Below are positions 6,924-9,947 of a DNA stretch of 9,947 nt, piece by piece; within the stretch, counting starts at the first letter, position 1; every line of letters starts with the position of its first letter. Origin of the DNA: UBA2040 sp047637535 (GTDB lineage: Bacteria > Bacteroidota > Bacteroidia > Flavobacteriales_D > Crocinitomicaceae); assembly GCA_047637535.1 (NCBI GenBank), contig JBLIKY010000079.1, positions 1 to 9,947 on the forward strand, read 5' to 3'. The notes below the pieces were generated by a model. It ran no database searches, had not been told where the DNA came from, and saw only the letters and a list, made by a program, of their open reading frames with translations. A program made the position numbers and the translations under genes.

Positions 6924-8654
6924 TCATTTTGGACTGCAAAACTTCAGCCTAACATTCTTAAATACTTTGTCCTTCTCTTGGTTTCCAGTAATTAACTTAA
7001 AAATGATCTTAATGTTTTTATCCTCTTCAAAAGGTACAAATTTAAAATTGTATAGACCTGTTTGCCATTGATTTAATTCTTTTTCATGAAAATTGATAAT
7101 GCTTAAATGATGCCAGAAATTGGGTCCATTAGAATCATCAATCTTAAGAATAACGCTGGATTCATCCGTTTCATAAAAGCTATCATCCATGAGCACTTGA
7201 ACGTTATTAACCTTGTTGAAATTTGGGATTTCATCGTAGGTAAATATAAATTCTTTCACCGTATTGTGAGGAATGGTGAAGTCACCTAATAGTATTTCTT
7301 TCTCGATTTTGTTGTTCCAAAAATCATAATCTTGTTTCCAGACAAGGGATTTATATTTATCATCAGTTTTCAAAAACACCTTCCAGTACTTTTCCTTATC
7401 CATGTCTATCCAATGCAGAATATATTCTTTGTATTGATAGGTCTGAATTACATTTATTGGCACAGTAATCATCGTTAAACCGACCAGGATTATTTTTGAA
7501 AGGATATTGACTCTGTTCAAAACAATCGCAAAAGGAATGATAAAGACGATATAAAAGTCGATGTATACTCGCATCCCGAATGCACAACCGTAGTACCACG
7601 AATGCCATGAAGAAATCAAATAAGTAATTCCAAGAAAAAGAAACAACCAACTATAAAGTAAATAGTATTGTCTTTTAATTGCGAACCAAATTATGCTTAA
7701 GGTCATAATTAGCAAAACTGGAGTGTAAACAAAAAGGCCTTTTCTGTAGCTAAACAAGACATCATATATTTTAGGCTCTAATAGATAATCAAAGCCTTCA
7801 CCCTGGTAAGAATAGACAAGGAAGCTTCCTACCTGCAAATACCAAGAAATAAGTTGGATGGAGACTATGGCAAGAAATAATATTACACCTATAAAAACAG
7901 CTTTTTTCTGTGCAAATAATGATCTAAATCCATTGAATAAATTTTCTTTCGACCCAGCCAAAAAAGGAACCAATAGAACGATAAGAATGTTTGGATTACG
8001 AATATTGAAAATAAGACCCAATAAGGCAAACGACAATATAAAATAGCGAATTTCTCTTCGATCGAAGAAAAGTTTTGTGGTGTAAACAAAGAGCGTTATT
8101 GCGAAAAGAGAATATACATGGCTAAATCCAGCATCGACATTGGCATAATGCGTTAACGAAGTGGCTAAAACGAGAAGGGCCTGACAATAGAAAATAACCC
8201 AACGCTTTATATCGTATAACAACAAGATTTTCCGGAGAAAATAAAGGATAAGAAAAAGATAAAAAATAGCCGAATATAAAGCCGCTCTTTGAAAAGGTCT
8301 CTGGTACCCATCTTCTTTGTTGTTGTCTAAATCATTTGTCAGTAAAGCATGCGCGAAAAAGGGCAATTGCAAAATTGCTGTACCACAAGGGTATTTGTTT
8401 ACTTTATAATCCCCGTATTTGATGTAGGGCCCATTGCCATTTATTCGCTCGTATAACTTGGGATTAGATTCTTGATTGTCGTTTTTCCGAACAAAATCTT
8501 TATGTATAAAAATAGAAGGTAAATAATCATAATATCCTACACCATCAGCACTGATTGTTGTTTCTGCAGAACCTATGTAATTGTTTATGGTGAAAAGGAA
8601 ACCGCAAACAATTAAGATTTCTAGCGCTAAATATTGTAAGAATTTAAATTTCAT
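6924..8654 (-). CDS. Polytopic GT-C-like membrane protein, putative glycosyltransferase
   Basis: A 576-residue integral membrane protein with about 11-12 hydrophobic segments, the first near 7-27 and the last near 386-403. The layout resembles GT-C-fold glycosyltransferases, which use lipid-linked sugars outside the membrane. The first large loop has an acidic motif, SADGVGYYDYLPSIF (35-49), where GT-C enzymes keep a catalytic acidic residue. It is followed by KYPCGTAILQLPFFAHAL (87-104), HYANVDAGFSHVYS (169-182), and SSWHSWYYGCAFGMRVYIDF (348-367). These match an uncharacterised membrane family I recall from Bacteroidota. Residues from about 404 form a soluble tail, starting YQYKEYILHWIDMDKEKYW and ending in a beta-rich part (about 455-576). 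The substrate is unknown. The ATG at 8652-8654 lies in a 14-bp palindrome. No sugar or lipid biosynthesis gene adjoins it. The membrane nature is certain; enzyme activity is inferred. Confidence 0.8.
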   Translation of the reverse strand: MKFKFLQYLALEILIVCGFLFTINNYIGSAETTISADGVGYYDYLPSIFIHKDFVRKNDNQESNPKLYERINGNGPYIKYGDYKVNKYPCGTAILQLPFFAHALLTNDLDNNKEDGYQRPFQRAALYSAIFYLFLILYFLRKILLLYDIKRWVIFYCQALLVLATSLTHYANVDAGFSHVYSLFAITLFVYTTKLFFDRREIRYFILSFALLGLIFNIRNPNILIVLLVPFLAGSKENLFNGFRSLFAQKKAVFIGVILFLAIVSIQLISWYLQVGSFLVYSYQGEGFDYLLEPKIYDVLFSYRKGLFVYTPVLLIMTLSIIWFAIKRQYYLLYSWLFLFLGITYLISSWHSWYYGCAFGMRVYIDFYIVFIIPFAIVLNRVNILSKIILVGLTMITVPINVIQTYQYKEYILHWIDMDKEKYWKVFLKTDDKYKSLVWKQDYDFWNNKIEKEILLGDFTIPHNTVKEFIFTYDEIPNFNKVNNVQVLMDDSFYETDESSVILKIDDSNGPNFWHHLSIINFHEKELNQWQTGLYNFKFVPFEEDKNIKIIFKLITGNQEKDKVFKNVRLKFCSPK

Positions 8655-8663
8655 TTAAATGAA
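8650..8663. repeat. 14-bp perfect palindrome over the start codon of the GT-C-like gene
   Basis: TTCATTTAAATGAA is its own reverse complement and covers the minus-strand ATG (8652-8654). In RNA it could form a short, weak AU-rich hairpin or serve as a small dimeric-protein site near the start. In such AT-rich DNA a palindrome of this size may be chance. Confidence 0.35.
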
Positions 8664-8772
8664 TTTACAGACTAATTTTCGCCAATACCATTTTTGCATC
8701 TAAACGAGAAGCAAATAACTTAGTCTCAAACTTTAATTAATCTAATTGACCTTGCTTTAATTTCTTACTCAA
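8655..8772 (-). promoter_or_regulatory. Intergenic spacer upstream of the GT-C-like gene
   Basis: This 118-bp AT-rich spacer between two same-strand genes is long enough for a separate promoter for the GT-C-like gene. On the minus strand there are TTTG elements (around 8717-8734), but no TAnnTTTG at the expected spacing. A 7-bp inverted repeat (AGACTAA at 8669-8675, TTAGTCT at 8720-8726) has a long loop and no T-run, so I do not call it a terminator. Nothing else was seen here. Confidence 0.25.
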
Positions 8773-9947
8773 TTAAAATATCCCTTTCAGCGAAAGTGGC
8801 TTTTTAAATAAGTTGATGTTAATCGTAACCCTTAGTTTTTCTATCCATTCCGATTCATTTAAGGATTGCATTAGGCTTTCTTCCATCAATATTGGGTAAT
8901 AAATTCCTACAATGTCTCTAATCCGAATACCTAAACCTAAATCCCAAGTTGTTGTAACAGTTGTACCTTGATTAAACATGCCTATATCTCCAAAAACACC
9001 AATGTAAGGAACGTAAGGGAGGTCTAAGTAAACATTACTTGCTACCATCCAATCCTTGCTGCTTCCGTAAGCACTGGTTGATTTAAACCCACCCATGTTC
9101 TCTTGACGGATGTTGCTCGTTTGGGTTAAAGTTGCTGTTCGATTGAAGTACAGATCTTCGAAAAATAAATCTTGTGAGCCATCAGCTCCTGATAAAGAAA
9201 AACGGTAATCCGAAGAAGTCAAATCACTGTTGTTGTAATCCCATATTTTTCCACCAAACAAACGAATTTCTGCAAATTTAGTGTCCTTCTTTTTCATGTA
9301 TCGGTATTTATAAATTGTCGATGCCATGGTACGACTTACATTGCTAACAAGATCTTGATTTTGAACTATTTCGTGTCTAATCTCGGATTTCCAGATGTGA
9401 TCGACAGAAACTCTTTCTGGAGCAAACTTCATCATTAATCCTGTTGACCGCTGCACGTTGTTGATTTCATTGTTGTTGGTTTTACTTTCTTTGTAAAGTC
9501 CTTTGATGCCAATGAAATGGGTCCAAGGTCCATTTTTAGTTCGATCAGCAAACTTCATTTCAACATAAGGGTTGATGGCTGAATAATGATAATCATTACC
9601 ATTTTCAGTCTCCTCGTATTTAAACGAACGTGCTGCAATCCCTGTTCTAAACAACTTTAAGTTGCCTTTTGGGTGGTAATTGTAGCGAATGTTTGCCAGA
9701 CCAGAAACGGATTCTCGTCCAAAAGAATACATAGGTACCGCGTAAAATTGCAAAGGTCTATTTGGAATACTCAAGTTGTGGAAAGCAAGCCCTAACATCG
9801 CTTTGTCTCCATTGTTATACGCAATTGCTGGCAGCACCCACATTTTTGTTTTGTCTATGGCGTGGTCGCCAATTAATCCTTCAAAACTCAAAGGTTCAAT
9901 TTTTCCGAAAAGGCCTTTTTTATCCCAATTGTTGTTTTGTCTGTTGA
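8773..9947 (-). CDS. Probable M1-family metallopeptidase, C-terminal beta-barrel-like region (5' end outside window)
   Basis: The frame is open to the right edge, giving 390 complete codons before the TAA at 8773-8775. The TTG at 9889-9891 is internal, since coding clearly continues through NWDKKGLFGKIEPLSFEGL. The segment has regular alternating strands rich in Tyr, Phe and Gly, such as AMLGLAFHNLSIP, QFYAVPMYSFGRESVSGLA, YSAINPYVEMKFA and WDLGLGIRIRDIVGIYYPI. It ends in a strand close to a C-terminal Phe (KGIF), as in outer-membrane barrels. The opening pattern (GLFGKIEPL, then a PAIAYNNGDKAMLGLAFHN motif) resembles the C-terminal region of large Bacteroidota M1-family (gluzincin) peptidases. 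The HExxH catalytic domain would lie upstream of the window, so peptidase activity cannot be confirmed here. An alternative is an unrelated outer-membrane barrel protein. It lies 118 bp upstream of the GT-C-like gene on the same strand. Confidence 0.7.
   Translation of the reverse strand, partial: NRQNNNWDKKGLFGKIEPLSFEGLIGDHAIDKTKMWVLPAIAYNNGDKAMLGLAFHNLSIPNRPLQFYAVPMYSFGRESVSGLANIRYNYHPKGNLKLFRTGIAARSFKYEETENGNDYHYSAINPYVEMKFADRTKNGPWTHFIGIKGLYKESKTNNNEINNVQRSTGLMMKFAPERVSVDHIWKSEIRHEIVQNQDLVSNVSRTMASTIYKYRYMKKKDTKFAEIRLFGGKIWDYNNSDLTSSDYRFSLSGADGSQDLFFEDLYFNRTATLTQTSNIRQENMGGFKSTSAYGSSKDWMVASNVYLDLPYVPYIGVFGDIGMFNQGTTVTTTWDLGLGIRIRDIVGIYYPILMEESLMQSLNESEWIEKLRVTININLFKKPLSLKGIF

Noticed and set aside
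6792..6980. Readthrough of the argS TAG, since the frame stays open for more than 50 codons
   Set aside because: ArgRS already ends with the family's usual C-terminus (VPVKM). The extension runs through the terminator hairpin and antisense into the next gene.
8669..8726. 7-bp inverted repeat AGACTAA/TTAGTCT as a terminator after the putative peptidase gene
   Set aside because: The loop is 44 bases and there is no adjoining T-run on the minus strand.
9762..9947. Plus-strand open frame at the right edge
   Set aside because: It lies antisense to the strongly coding barrel-like region and its composition is not protein-like.

Overview
The window looks like a chromosomal, mostly housekeeping stretch from a member of the Bacteroidota, probably Flavobacteriales. 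The evidence is AT-rich DNA, genes with no recognisable Shine-Dalgarno sequences, a Bacteroidota-style arginase and arginyl-tRNA synthetase, an FtsK of the short-linker type, and a barrel-like peptidase tail of a kind I associate with this phylum. I cannot name the genus from sequence alone.

Layout from left to right. Positions 1-548 (+) are the 3' part of the tRNA 3'-processing nuclease RNase Z, cut by the window edge. It converges on ftsK (545-3052, -) and the two stop codons overlap by 4 bp. Upstream of ftsK on the same strand is a secreted DUF4412/LolA-like protein (3134-3811, -). A 136-bp divergent intergenic region separates it from a tight two-gene unit on the plus strand: arginase (3948-4895) and argS (4899-6794), only 3 bp apart. 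A 129-bp convergent gap follows. It holds a good candidate bidirectional terminator and a short protein-like fragment. Then come two minus-strand genes: a polytopic GT-C-like membrane protein (6924-8654), and the C-terminal 390 residues of a large protein (8773-9947, cut by the right edge) that resembles the tail of Bacteroidota M1-family metallopeptidases.

Functionally the genes cover RNA maturation (RNase Z), chromosome segregation at division (FtsK), arginine use (arginase and ArgRS draw on the same amino acid), and cell-envelope or surface functions (DUF4412-like protein, GT-C protein, peptidase with a barrel-like tail). No gap exceeds about 140 bp. I saw no tRNA, rRNA, CRISPR array, insertion sequence, integrase or phage gene.

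I looked for an undescribed system and did not find a convincing one. The points most worth a second look are the arginase-argS coupling, the ArgRS insertion with an internal repeat, the barrel-like domain on the putative peptidase, the uncharacterised GT-C protein with its soluble C-terminal domain, and the protein-like fragment after argS.
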